Assembly (NCBI RefSeq): GCF_900103505.1
Contig: NZ_FNIA01000014.1
Coordinates: 28,688 to 92,687, forward strand
Direction: 5' to 3'
DNA from: Haloarchaeobius iranensis
GTDB lineage: Archaea; Halobacteriota; Halobacteria; Halobacteriales; Natrialbaceae
Length of the DNA stretch: 64,000 bases
The translations under genes and the position numbers were made by a program. Positions 25,928-34,027 of the stretch are shown one piece after another; position 1 is the stretch's first letter, and every line of letters begins with the position of its first letter. The notes below the pieces were generated by a model. That model ran no database searches. It saw only the letters and a program-made list of their open reading frames with translations, and was not told the DNA's origin.

Positions 25928-26299
25928 ATGGACCGAAACGTTCTCTTCGCACTCGCCTGCACCGCGCTGCTGATCTCGGCCGCGTACCTCGCCGGCTTCG
26001 GGACCGTCGCGACGTTCACCGACTCGGCGACCGTCAGCGGCAACGTCGCGAGCGCGGAGAACTTCGACGGCTCGTTGACGGTCGTCGACGCCGTGGCGAA
26101 CGAGCAGTCGACCGGCGGCGAGGACGACTGCACAGCCGAGCAGGACGCGGGCGGGAACACGAACGACGGCGGTGCCGCGAACGCGCAGGACGGCGGCGGC
26201 CTCACGGACTGCGGCGGCACCGGCGGCAACGGCGGCACCGACGGCGGTCGCTACGTCGCACCCGCGGCCCGGCCACTCACGGTGGGAGGACGGGGATGA
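25928..26299 (+). CDS. Small SipW-type secreted protein, G/N/D-rich
   Basis: The 123-residue protein has a hydrophobic N-terminus (4-25) leading into VATFTDSATVSGNVASAENF, the camelysin/TasA type of cleavage and mature start, but without a twin-arginine motif. The remainder is low-complexity glycine, asparagine and aspartate (about 65-108) with a few cysteines, so it is probably unstructured. Its ATG follows the peptidase stop with no gap. It may be a minor subunit or a chaperone-like partner. Confidence 0.82.
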   Translation: MDRNVLFALACTALLISAAYLAGFGTVATFTDSATVSGNVASAENFDGSLTVVDAVANEQSTGGEDDCTAEQDAGGNTNDGGAANAQDGGGLTDCGGTGGNGGTDGGRYVAPAARPLTVGGRG

Positions 26300-26475
26300 A
26301 CCCACCGTCCCGACGGTCTGACCCCCCACCCAACGACGAGGACGAGACGCAGCGGGGGAGCGTCCCCGTCGTACTGCTCGGGTTGTTGCTCCAGATCGAC
26401 AAACGAATCGTGGTGATACTGCTGTGGCTGTTGCTCATCGCCGCGGTGCTGTACGGGCTCCTCGTCGGCGCGTGA
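26296..26475 (+). CDS. Small single-span membrane protein closing the SipW operon
   Basis: This short gene encodes 59 residues. It has a proline- and charge-rich N-terminus (MNPPSRRSDPPPNDEDE) and two hydrophobic stretches (about 23-32 and 38-58) around QIDKR, so there are one or two membrane passes. The ATG overlaps the stop of the preceding gene as ATGA. The frame ends at TGA 26473-26475, one base before the stop codon of the convergent gene. I recognise no family. The coupling suggests a membrane partner of the peptidase or its substrates. Confidence 0.7.
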   Translation: MNPPSRRSDPPPNDEDETQRGSVPVVLLGLLLQIDKRIVVILLWLLLIAAVLYGLLVGA

Positions 26476-26476
26476 C

Positions 26477-28603
26477 TCAGTCGTCGGGGGCGTCGCCGTT
26501 GCGGTTCACGTGTGCCGAGACGACCTTCGAGAGCGACTTCCGGAGGTGACTGTGGAACGTCGAGGAGGCGATCTCCATGGCGTCGGCGATCTCCTCGGCC
26601 GTGCTCTCGCGCGGCCAGTCGAAGTAGCCGGCGTTGTGCGCGGCGACGACGGCCTCCCGCTGCCGGTCGGTCAACTCCTCGATCGGGGCGGTCCGTCCCT
26701 CGTCCTCCGCCGCCGGTGGACGCTCGCGTTTCGACTGCAGGCTCACCGGCCCGACGACGTCATCGAGCGCCTCCGTCAGCTCCCGAACGGCGTTCCCGGT
26801 CGCGGTCTCGGCGACGAACGTGAGCCGCCCGTCGTGTGCGGTGGCCTCACCGAGGCGTGCGCCCCGGGCGGTCACGACACCGAGTGCGGACGGCCCACGG
26901 AGGCGCACTTCGACGGTGCCGCGGTTGGGAACCTGTCGAACCCGCTCGACCTCGTCGGCGTCGGCGAACGTGTCGGCGACCGCCTCGAGGTCGTCGCAGT
27001 CCTCGACGTCGACGTAACACAGCAGTCCGGAGTCCTCGACCGGCACGGTCCCTTCGACGGTGAGCGTACAGTCGTGGGCGTCGCTGACCCGGGCGAGGGG
27101 TGACCCCTCGGCCGGCACCTGGTAGGTGAGTGCGACGAGGCTGTCAGACAGCAGTGTCTCGCGTGTCTCGATGGCGTGCAGCGCCATGCCGACGCTGGCA
27201 CAGAGCTCCTCGAGGACTGTCAGCTCGTGGTCGTCGAACGCCTCCTCGCGGTCGCTCTCGACGACGAGCGCACCGTAACCGACGGACGCGAAGTCGATGG
27301 GGACCGTCGCGCGCATCCGGCCGCCGTCCGTCGCCTCGACGGTCGTCTCCGGCACGCTCTCGTCACGGATGGTCGGATGCACGTACCACGGCGTGGTCGC
27401 GAGCCGGTTCGTGACCCCGTCGAGGAGTTCGGGTCGGGACTGCGCGCGGACGATGCTCGTGAGCACGCTCCGGATGGACTGGTTGATGGCGTCCAGCTCG
27501 CGGAGCTCGGTGCGCTGGCGCTCGAGTTCGTCCTGCCTGCGCTCCAGTTCGGCGAGCCGTCGTTCGCGCTCGGTCACGTCGTGGAGCAGGTACGCGGTGC
27601 CGACGGAGCGGCCGCGACCGTCCTCGACGGGCGAGGCCGAGACCTCGAACTGGCGGTCGTCGACGGTGATGAGCGCGGGCTCGCCACCCGGTTGGGGGCG
27701 TTCCGGCAGCAGCGCCTCGATGGTGACCCCGACGAGGCCGCTCCCGCGGTCCGTCTCGGGCGTCGAGGGCACCGAGAGCACGTCGCGGGCGACCTGGTTG
27801 TCGGTGACGATGGTCCCGTCCCTGTCGGTGATGAGGACGGGGTCGTTGAGCGTCCCCAGCGCGGAGGTGCGGCCGAGCTGGAGGATGGAGGGTGGCCGCT
27901 CGAACAGGTCGTGCTCGAAGACGGCGATGGCGAACGCGAGCCCGGTGATGCTGAACGCGTAGGGCGTCATGTCCAGCCCCTCGTAGATCGCGTAGCCGAG
28001 TACCGAGAGCAGGTTCGCGACGGTGGGCGTCCCGATACCGACGATGAGCACCGCACTCGCCGCGGAGAACGACTGCTCGGAGCGACGGACGGTGTACAGC
28101 AACAGGGAGACGCTGCCGCCGAGCAGCAGGTAGGTGTAGAGCAGGTTGATGCGGTACCACGGCCCCTGCTGCTGGGTGGCGACGTTCACGCCGTCGACGA
28201 CGCGGAAGCTCCAGTCCCGCCAGATGAGGGGATGGTACTGGCTCGTCCAGACGAGCACCAGCGTCACCACCGGGACGATGCACAAGCCCGCGACGACGGC
28301 GGGGCGCTGGAGCTCCTCGAACCCGGTGTACTCGGCGAAGAAGAGCAGGACGAACACGGGTGCGAGGACGATACCGAACCACTGGAGCTGCTCGAAGAAC
28401 AGTCGAAGACCGTACTGGTCGGCGGGTGTCAACAACGCGGCGGCGTAGCCGGCGCTCCAGACGCTCGCGACGGCCATCATCCCGGTGAACGGTGTCGCAC
28501 CGGGGCGGCCACGGTTTCGCCAGCCCACGACCGCGAGCCACGTCGTCAGGAGCGCGGAGAGTCCGAGCAACGAGACGTGGAACGCCGCAGCCACACCCAC
28601 CAT
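26477..28603 (-). CDS. Membrane-bound Bat-like transcription regulator (7TM-PAS-GAF-HTH_10)
   Basis: The 708-residue sensor-regulator starts with a seven-helix membrane domain (about 5-235) of the histidine-kinase N-terminal 7TM type. A PAS domain follows (about 250-345, DPVLITDRDGTIVTDN), a coiled coil (345-380), a GAF domain (about 380-480) and a bacterio-opsin-activator domain (about 490-640). The C-terminal HTH_10 domain is at about 648-700 (LTDRQREAVVAAHNAGYFDWPR, then STFHSHLRKSL). It has no kinase domain, so it links membrane or ligand sensing directly to DNA binding. It converges with the SipW operon and may or may not control it. Confidence 0.9.
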   Translation of the reverse strand: MVGVAAAFHVSLLGLSALLTTWLAVVGWRNRGRPGATPFTGMMAVASVWSAGYAAALLTPADQYGLRLFFEQLQWFGIVLAPVFVLLFFAEYTGFEELQRPAVVAGLCIVPVVTLVLVWTSQYHPLIWRDWSFRVVDGVNVATQQQGPWYRINLLYTYLLLGGSVSLLLYTVRRSEQSFSAASAVLIVGIGTPTVANLLSVLGYAIYEGLDMTPYAFSITGLAFAIAVFEHDLFERPPSILQLGRTSALGTLNDPVLITDRDGTIVTDNQVARDVLSVPSTPETDRGSGLVGVTIEALLPERPQPGGEPALITVDDRQFEVSASPVEDGRGRSVGTAYLLHDVTERERRLAELERRQDELERQRTELRELDAINQSIRSVLTSIVRAQSRPELLDGVTNRLATTPWYVHPTIRDESVPETTVEATDGGRMRATVPIDFASVGYGALVVESDREEAFDDHELTVLEELCASVGMALHAIETRETLLSDSLVALTYQVPAEGSPLARVSDAHDCTLTVEGTVPVEDSGLLCYVDVEDCDDLEAVADTFADADEVERVRQVPNRGTVEVRLRGPSALGVVTARGARLGEATAHDGRLTFVAETATGNAVRELTEALDDVVGPVSLQSKRERPPAAEDEGRTAPIEELTDRQREAVVAAHNAGYFDWPRESTAEEIADAMEIASSTFHSHLRKSLSKVVSAHVNRNGDAPDD

Positions 28604-28742
28604 CTATCGTCTAAACCGTATACCACGCCCAAGTGATAGGGTTTGTGATACGTGCGGTCTCGAAAATAACGCCGGCCGTACAAGAAGACACGTTAACATA
28701 TCAACCGCCGGCTATACCGTGGTTCGCCGTGCAGTCGCTCCC

Positions 28743-29597
28743 ATGACGGCAACCGACGGGAGCGTCGAACCGCCGACGCTGACAGGCGACGACGTCCTGC
28801 GAATCGACGACGCCGACTTCGACGCCGACCGCGTCGCACTCGTGACTGGGGCGGCATCGGGCATCGGCCGCGCCACGTCGCTGGTGCTGGCTGCGAACGG
28901 ACTGACGGTGGTCGCGACGGACGTCGACGAGGAGGGCCTCGTGGGCACCCGCGAGCGCGGCACCGAACTCGGCTTCCCGGGCGAGATACACCCCGAGCCC
29001 GCCGACATCACCGACGACGACCACCTCGAGGGCGTCGTCGAAGCGGCCGCCGGCTACGGCGACCTCGCGTATCTCGCGAACATCGCCGGGATGCAGCACA
29101 TCTCGCCGCTGGACGAGTTCCCGATGGACGTGTACGACACCATGCACGAGGTGATGCTCCGCGCGCCCGTCTACCTCTCGAAACTCGTCCTCCCACACCT
29201 CCGCGAGAGCGGCGGCTGCGTCGGCAACATGGCGTCGGTCCACGGGCACTACGTCACCGCCGACAAGGTCGCCTACAACGTCGCCAAGTTCGGGCTCCGG
29301 GGGCTCACGCAGTCCATCGCCGCCGAGGGCGCGGGGACGGTCCGGTCGTTCTCGGTCAGCACCGGCTACGTGAAGACGCCGCTCGTCACCGACCAGATTC
29401 CGGATACGGCGGAGCAGCGCGGCATCTCAGTGCAGGAGGTCGTCGAGGACGTGATGCTCGGCCAGTCGCGGACGAAGGAGATGATGGAACCCGTCGACGT
29501 CGGCAACCTGTTCGCGTTCGGCTTCTCGAAGCACGCCCACCACCTCAACGGCGGTGACCTGCTGTTCGACGGCGGGATGACGCTGACGTACGAGTAG
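28743..29597 (+). CDS. Short-chain dehydrogenase/reductase, 3-hydroxybutyrate dehydrogenase-like
   Basis: The 284-residue NAD(P)-dependent enzyme has the SDR cofactor motif VTGAASGIGRAT (about 34-45), NIAG, the catalytic serine in NMASVHGHY and the Y-x-x-x-K pair in YNVAKFG. The acidic residue after the second strand (ATDVDEE) favours NAD over NADP. The overall pattern, with GLTQSIAAEG and a C-terminal GGDLLFDGGMT, is closest to 3-hydroxybutyrate dehydrogenases, but substrate is not proven. I chose the ATG at 28743. An acidic 28-residue N-terminal extension precedes the Rossmann fold. Confidence 0.85.
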   Translation: MTATDGSVEPPTLTGDDVLRIDDADFDADRVALVTGAASGIGRATSLVLAANGLTVVATDVDEEGLVGTRERGTELGFPGEIHPEPADITDDDHLEGVVEAAAGYGDLAYLANIAGMQHISPLDEFPMDVYDTMHEVMLRAPVYLSKLVLPHLRESGGCVGNMASVHGHYVTADKVAYNVAKFGLRGLTQSIAAEGAGTVRSFSVSTGYVKTPLVTDQIPDTAEQRGISVQEVVEDVMLGQSRTKEMMEPVDVGNLFAFGFSKHAHHLNGGDLLFDGGMTLTYE

Positions 29598-29610
29598 TGG
29601 GGACTCGCGG

Positions 29611-29814
29611 TCAGTTCCGGCGGACCAGGACGAGGGCGTACGCGAGCAGGGCGACGCCGCCACCCAGGTAGACCAGCGGCGGCAGCGTCCACGCGATGGT
29701 GTCCGTCAGGTTGCCGACCCCGAGAACGAGCAACCCGACTCCCAGCCCGAACTGGAGGGCGACCCGAACTCGATGGCGGCGTCCTCCACTCGTTCCAGCT
29801 TCGGAGCCCGTCAT
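29611..29814 (-). CDS. Small two-helix membrane protein
   Basis: The 67-residue protein has a basic N-terminus (GGRRHRVRVA) and two membrane helices (about 20-38 and 43-62). It ends RRN, so both termini probably face the cytoplasm. TATAAAT on the opposite reading (29839-29845; minus strand ATTTATA) is 25-31 bases before the ATG, consistent with leaderless expression. I recognise no function. Confidence 0.75.
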   Translation of the reverse strand: MTGSEAGTSGGRRHRVRVALQFGLGVGLLVLGVGNLTDTIAWTLPPLVYLGGGVALLAYALVLVRRN

Positions 29815-29890
29815 ACCTCGTGTATCGTCGCTGACCCGTATAAATCACTGCCGTCGAGCGATAGCCGAGGAGAAAGTACTTGCCTGGCGA

Positions 29891-29912
29891 CTGTATCAGA
29901 TATCAGATACAG
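29891..29912 (+). promoter_or_regulatory. Operator-like dyad CTGTATC-N8-GATACAG
   Basis: This perfect 7-bp inverted repeat has the centre AGATATCA, itself nearly palindromic. It ends 7 bases before the ATG at 29920, where the TATA box or transcription start of a leaderless gene should be. A regulator bound here would block initiation. Confidence 0.5.
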
Positions 29913-29919
29913 ATTCGTC

Positions 29920-30270
29920 ATGGTCGACATAGACGCCGTCCTGACGGTGCTCGCAGTGGTCCTCCTCTCGGCCGCCGCGCTCGTCGGCGGACTGTTCGTC
30001 TTCGCGACGGTCGACCCCGGCCCGTCGCCGGCCGACGACCCGGGCGTACAGCACGTCCTGGTCAACGAGGTGGAGTCGCCCGAGAACCGCAGCGTCCTCC
30101 AGTTCGAGACCCTCTCGGCCGAACAGCAGCGCGAGTTCCGGCGCGTGCTGAACGCCTCCGACCGGGCCCTCGCGTTGCCGAAACCGGTCGAGCTCGAATC
30201 CATCGACAGCCACCGCTTCTACATCGAGTACGAGGGGACGCTGTACGACATCTCGTTCCCGACGCCGTAG
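29920..30270 (+). CDS. Hypothetical membrane-anchored protein
   Basis: The 116-residue protein has one N-terminal membrane helix (about 7-28) and an outward-facing polar domain of about 85 residues (QHVLVNEVESPENRSVLQF, then HRFYIEYEGTLYDISF). No known domain is recognised. The ATG at 29920 is preferred because the upstream frame has no good start and the dyad at 29891-29912 lies in the promoter position. A hairpin at 30310-30328 follows the gene. Confidence 0.78.
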   Translation: MVDIDAVLTVLAVVLLSAAALVGGLFVFATVDPGPSPADDPGVQHVLVNEVESPENRSVLQFETLSAEQQREFRRVLNASDRALALPKPVELESIDSHRFYIEYEGTLYDISFPTP

Positions 30271-30309
30271 CCGGCGATAGTCCCGAAAGATAACTTTCCT
30301 GATTTTTCT

Positions 30310-30328
30310 CCCGAGATTCGCTCTCGGG
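30310..30328 (+). terminator. Hairpin after the 29920 gene
   Basis: CCCGAGA-TTCGC-TCTCGGG is a perfect 7-bp stem 39 bases beyond the stop codon, with T-rich bases before it (CTGATTTTTCT). It is a plausible transcription end. Confidence 0.45.
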
Positions 30329-30443
30329 TTTCAGGCCGTACACACCAACCGAGACCGGTCTGAATCACACAAACAGGAGACTCATATAACATGAACGATG
30401 TATGTACTCGAGAGATGCGTCGGTCGCGTCTCGGTGACTCTCA

Positions 30444-31106
30444 ATGGACCTCGACGAATTCAAGACACGGAACGCACCGAAAGAGGGCGGGGACGTCTTC
30501 CAGCTGGAGAACTCGAAGCTGCTCGACGTGAACGTCGACGGCACCGTCATGGCGAAGGCGGGGGCGATGGTCGCCTACGAGGGCGACATCTCCTTCGAGC
30601 AGAAGTCCAGCGGCGGCCTGACCGGCATGATAAAGAAGAAGGCGACGGGCGAGGGCTCGACGATGATGAAGGCCAGCGGCAACGGCCAGCTCTACCTCGC
30701 GGACGACGGCAAGAACGTCCAGATAATCGAACTCGACCCCGGCGAGGAGATCAGCGTCAACGGCAACGACGTGCTCGCGTTCGAGGAGCGCGTCGGCTGG
30801 GACATCAAGACCATCAGCAGCATCAGCGGCGCGAGCGCCGGCGGGATGTTCAACCTCTTCCTCGAGGGCCCGGGCTTCGTGGCGATCACGACCCACGGCG
30901 ACCCGCTCCTGCTGGAGACGCCCGTCCGGACCGATCCGGCTGCGACGGTCGCCTGGAGCGGCAACGTCTCGCCCGGCTCGCACCGCGACGTGAACCTCAA
31001 GTCGTTCATCGGGAAGTCCTCCGGCGAGACGTTCCAGCTCGACTTCACCCAGCCCGGCGGCTGGGTCATCGTCCAGCCCTACGAGGAAGTCGGGCCGGAG
31101 CAGTAG
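30444..31106 (+). CDS. AIM24/TIGR00266-family protein
   Basis: The 220-residue protein of the AIM24 fold (a TRAP-like beta barrel) has the family order: GTVMAKAGAMVAYEGDISFEQ, then LYLADDGKNVQIIELDPGE, then NGNDVLAFEERVGWDI, and near the end QPGGWVIVQPYE. Its cellular role in archaea is unknown; the mitochondrial relative affects inner-membrane organisation. A TATA-like CATATAA at 30383-30389 implies a leader of about 30-35 bases. Confidence 0.88.
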   Translation: MDLDEFKTRNAPKEGGDVFQLENSKLLDVNVDGTVMAKAGAMVAYEGDISFEQKSSGGLTGMIKKKATGEGSTMMKASGNGQLYLADDGKNVQIIELDPGEEISVNGNDVLAFEERVGWDIKTISSISGASAGGMFNLFLEGPGFVAITTHGDPLLLETPVRTDPAATVAWSGNVSPGSHRDVNLKSFIGKSSGETFQLDFTQPGGWVIVQPYEEVGPEQ

Positions 31107-31155
31107 CTCACAGTCGTCGCTTCGCTTTTCGAACGGCCGTCTGGCGAGCCGGGGG

Positions 31156-32163
31156 TCAGTCCCGCCCGTCGCCGCCGTCGGCCTCGACCGGCCGGTCGCC
31201 GCCCGTCCGCGTCGGCAGCACGGTGACCGTCGACCGGAGCGTCCGCGCGGTGCCCACCGCCGCGTAGACGGCGATGGCGACGAGGATGATGGCACCTCCG
31301 GCCGCCACGTCGTAGACGTACGAGAGCGTCGCCCCGGTGACGGTGGCGACCAGTCCGGCGGCGACGGCCGCGACGACGGCCCGCCGGAACCCCCGCATCC
31401 AGCCGGCCGTCGCGACCGGAATCACGAGCATACCGGCGACGAGTATCACGCCCAGTATCTGCATCGCAGCGACGACGACGACCGCCGTCAGGACGACGAG
31501 CAGCAGGTTGTACCGGCCGACGTTCAGCCCCGCCGCCCGGGCCCCGACCTCGTCGAACGTCGCGTAGAGCAGCGGTCGGTAGGCGACCGTCACGACCACC
31601 GTCACCAGTAACGTCATCGCCAGCAGGACACCGAGGCTGCGGCGGGTGACCGTCGCCAGCGAACCGAACAGGTAGCTGTTGATGCCGACGGCGATGCCGC
31701 CGTCGGTCGCCGTCACCAGCACGCTCCCGACCGCGAACGAGCCGGTCAGCACGACCGCCATCGAGGTGTCCGAGTACGTGCCGATGCGGTCGACGAGCAG
31801 CTGGACGAGCACCGCCGCGACGGCGGCGACGAGCAGCGCGGTCAGCAGCGGCGGCACCGACAGCGCGTACGTCGCGTTGACGAACAGGCCGACGGCGACG
31901 CCGGCGAACGCCGAGTGCGCGAGCGTGTCGCCGATCATCGCCATCTCCCGGTGGACCAGGAAGCTCCCGACGAGCGGGGCGATGACGGCGAGACAGACCG
32001 CCGCGAGGTACGCGCGCTGCATGAACGGGTAGCCGAGCATCTCGACGCCGGTGAGGGCCGCGAGCACGTCGAGGGCGGTCCCCCACACGTCGTCGAGGAC
32101 CCAGTCGAGCAGTCCGCTCAGCAGGAGCGGCGGCATGGCCGCGAGCATCGGCACCCCAGTCAT
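31156..32163 (-). CDS. znuB: Zinc/manganese ABC transporter permease (ZnuB type)
   Basis: The 335-residue integral membrane protein of the ABC-3 family has eight or nine helices. The FLVHREMAMIGDTLAHSAFAGVAVG segment (first 20 or so residues of the cytoplasmic loop) is the typical ABC-3 signature, and GVILVAGMLVIPVATA is another. It forms the channel of a metal importer with the next two genes. Its ATG overlaps the ATPase stop by 4 bases. Metal specificity (zinc or manganese) is inferred from the binding protein. Confidence 0.9.
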   Translation of the reverse strand: MTGVPMLAAMPPLLLSGLLDWVLDDVWGTALDVLAALTGVEMLGYPFMQRAYLAAVCLAVIAPLVGSFLVHREMAMIGDTLAHSAFAGVAVGLFVNATYALSVPPLLTALLVAAVAAVLVQLLVDRIGTYSDTSMAVVLTGSFAVGSVLVTATDGGIAVGINSYLFGSLATVTRRSLGVLLAMTLLVTVVVTVAYRPLLYATFDEVGARAAGLNVGRYNLLLVVLTAVVVVAAMQILGVILVAGMLVIPVATAGWMRGFRRAVVAAVAAGLVATVTGATLSYVYDVAAGGAIILVAIAVYAAVGTARTLRSTVTVLPTRTGGDRPVEADGGDGRD

Positions 32164-32900
32164 GGGTGGTCGTGCGCGAGCACGTGCTGGTCGCCGCCGT
32201 AGGCGTCGGCGAGCGCGTCGGTCTCGACGAACGTGTCGGGGTCGCCGTGGAAGAACAGCCGGCGGTTCAGGCAGGCGATCTCGGTGGCGTGGGTCGTCAC
32301 GACGCCGATGTCGTGCTCGACGAGGATGACAGTGAGCCCGGACGCGTTCAGCTCGGCCAGCAGCTCGTAGAACGCCTCCCGGGACTCGGCGTCGACGCCG
32401 ACCGTCGGCTCGTCGAGCGCGAGGAGGTCGGCTTCGGCCGCGAGCGTTCGCGCGATGGCGACCCGCTGTTGCTGCCCTCCGGAGAGCCGGTCGACGCGAC
32501 GGTCGGCCAGGTCGCGGACCCCGACGCGGTCGAGCGCCGACTCGACGGCCCGCCGGTCGTCCGCGGAGAACCGGCCGAACGGGCGGTGCGGGTACCGACC
32601 CATGCGGACGGCTTCTCGCACCGTCACCGGCATCCGTCCGCCCGCGTGGGTCGCGTCCTGTGCGACGTAGCCGACGCGCTCGCCGTCGGCGAACGCGTGC
32701 GCCGGCTCCCCGAACAGGGAGACGCTGCCGGCGTCGGGGCGGTGCAGCCCGACCAGCAGCTCCAGCAGCGTCGTCTTCCCGGAGCCGTTGGGGCCGACCA
32801 GCCCGAGGAACGCCCCGGGTTCGACGGCGAGCGAGACGTCCTCGACGACGGGCGTGTCGCCGTAGGCGAACGTCACGCCGTCGGCCTCGACGACCGCCAT
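32160..32900 (-). CDS. znuC: Zinc/manganese ABC transporter ATPase (ZnuC type)
   Basis: The 246-residue ABC ATPase has Walker A GPNGSGKTTLLEL, the signature LSGGQQQRVAIARTL, Walker B LLALDEPTVGVD and the switch histidine in ILVEHDIGVV. The mention of LNRRLFFHGDP late in the protein fits ZnuC/TroB-type enzymes. It lies between binding protein and permease genes with one- and four-base overlaps, so the operon is read as binding protein, ATPase, permease. Confidence 0.92.
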   Translation of the reverse strand: MAVVEADGVTFAYGDTPVVEDVSLAVEPGAFLGLVGPNGSGKTTLLELLVGLHRPDAGSVSLFGEPAHAFADGERVGYVAQDATHAGGRMPVTVREAVRMGRYPHRPFGRFSADDRRAVESALDRVGVRDLADRRVDRLSGGQQQRVAIARTLAAEADLLALDEPTVGVDAESREAFYELLAELNASGLTVILVEHDIGVVTTHATEIACLNRRLFFHGDPDTFVETDALADAYGGDQHVLAHDHP

Positions 32901-33904
32901 CAGCCCTCCAACGCCCGTTCGAGCGTCGGGCGGTTCACGTTCTCGACGACGTCGAGGTAGCTCCAGTCCCGGTCGGCCCAGTCGTCGTGGAGGCCGGGGA
33001 GCGCGGTCAGCGGCAGGACCTCGGTCGCGTCGGTCTCCTGGACGAGCTGTTCGGCGGCGCGCTGGGACTCGAGCGGGTCCGCACAGATGTACCGCAGGTC
33101 GTGCGTCTCGATGACCTCCTGTGCCCGCTGGATGTCCCGTGCCGTCGGCCGGGAGTCGGGGGAGATGCCGGTGAGCGCCTCGATCTGGAGGCCGTACCGG
33201 TCGCCGAGATACTGGAACGCGTCGTGGCCGGCGACGAGGAGCATCCCCTTCGAGCTGTCGGCGACAGTCGCCTCGAGGTCGGCGTGGAGTTCGTCGAGCC
33301 GCTCCCGATACGCCGTCGCGTTCGCGTCGTAGGTGTCGGTGTTCCCCGGGTCGACCTCGACCAGCGCCTCGCGGACCGTGTCGACGGCCGTCCGGACCCG
33401 GAGCGGGTCGAGCCAGAAGTGCGGGTCGAACTCGCCGCCGTGGCCGTCGTGGTGTTCCTCGTCGTCGTGGTGTTCGGTCTCCGTGTGCTCCTCCCCGTCA
33501 CCGTGGTCGTGACCCTCGCCGAGCGGGAGCAGGTCGACGTCCGCGCTCGCGTCGACGGTCGCCACCGTGGCGCCGTCGGCGCGCAGGTCGGTCCTGATGT
33601 CGTCGACCCAGGGCTGGAACCCCCGCATGCCGTGGACCAGCAGCGACGCGTCGCGGATGGACTCCCGGACGCGCGGCCCGGGCTCCCAGCCGTGGCCGTG
33701 CTGGCCGACCGGCACGAGCACGTCGGCGTCCGTCGCGTCGCCGGCGACGGCGGCCGCGACCGCGCCGAAGACGAAGAAGGACGACTGGACACCCTGGTTC
33801 TCGGTGTCGCCGCCGGTGTTCAGTCCGTCGAGACAGCCAGCGACGGTGCTGAGCCCCGCCAGACCGGTTCCTGCCAGCACTCGCCGTCGGGTGAGTTCCC
33901 GCAT
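32900..33904 (-). CDS. znuA: Zinc-binding lipoprotein (ZnuA type)
   Basis: The 334-residue cluster A-I metal-binding protein has a Tat-type lipoprotein signal (TRRRVLAG, lipobox TVAGC with C24). A His/Asp/Glu-rich loop at about 132-156 has nine histidines, the mark of zinc-specific ZnuA. Metal ligands include H70/H72 in GQHGHGWE, the histidine in DPHFWLDP (161-168), and the acidic residues of VAGHDAFQYL and the later aspartate region. It delivers metal to the permease/ATPase downstream. The ATG at 33904 is preceded by a very AT-rich promoter. Confidence 0.92.
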   Translation of the reverse strand: MRELTRRRVLAGTGLAGLSTVAGCLDGLNTGGDTENQGVQSSFFVFGAVAAAVAGDATDADVLVPVGQHGHGWEPGPRVRESIRDASLLVHGMRGFQPWVDDIRTDLRADGATVATVDASADVDLLPLGEGHDHGDGEEHTETEHHDDEEHHDGHGGEFDPHFWLDPLRVRTAVDTVREALVEVDPGNTDTYDANATAYRERLDELHADLEATVADSSKGMLLVAGHDAFQYLGDRYGLQIEALTGISPDSRPTARDIQRAQEVIETHDLRYICADPLESQRAAEQLVQETDATEVLPLTALPGLHDDWADRDWSYLDVVENVNRPTLERALEG

Positions 33905-34027
33905 ATTGCTAAGAACAAAGTAGTATTTAATAAGAATTGTGTTTTCCTCTGTTAGAATTGTTAATCAGGGTCCCGGGTCGTGGGGTACCGTTTTGTCCCC
34001 GCCGGCGCAACGACGGACCAGCACTCG
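33905..34027. promoter_or_regulatory. Zinc operon promoter with paired AGAATTGT repeats
   Basis: On the plus-strand reading, AGAATTGT occurs at 33933-33940 and again at 33954-33961, 21 bases apart (two helical turns). The minus-strand TATA (TTAAATACTA, about 33922-33931) is next to the first copy and about 20-28 bases before the ATG at 33904. The repeats are candidate zinc-responsive operator sites. The iron boxes found at 40604 and onward are absent here. Confidence 0.5.

Noticed and set aside
24806..26329. 507-codon minus-strand frame opposite the signal peptidase
   Set aside because: The plus strand has the S26 catalytic motifs; the minus frame has low-complexity R/V/G composition typical of antisense frames in GC-rich DNA.
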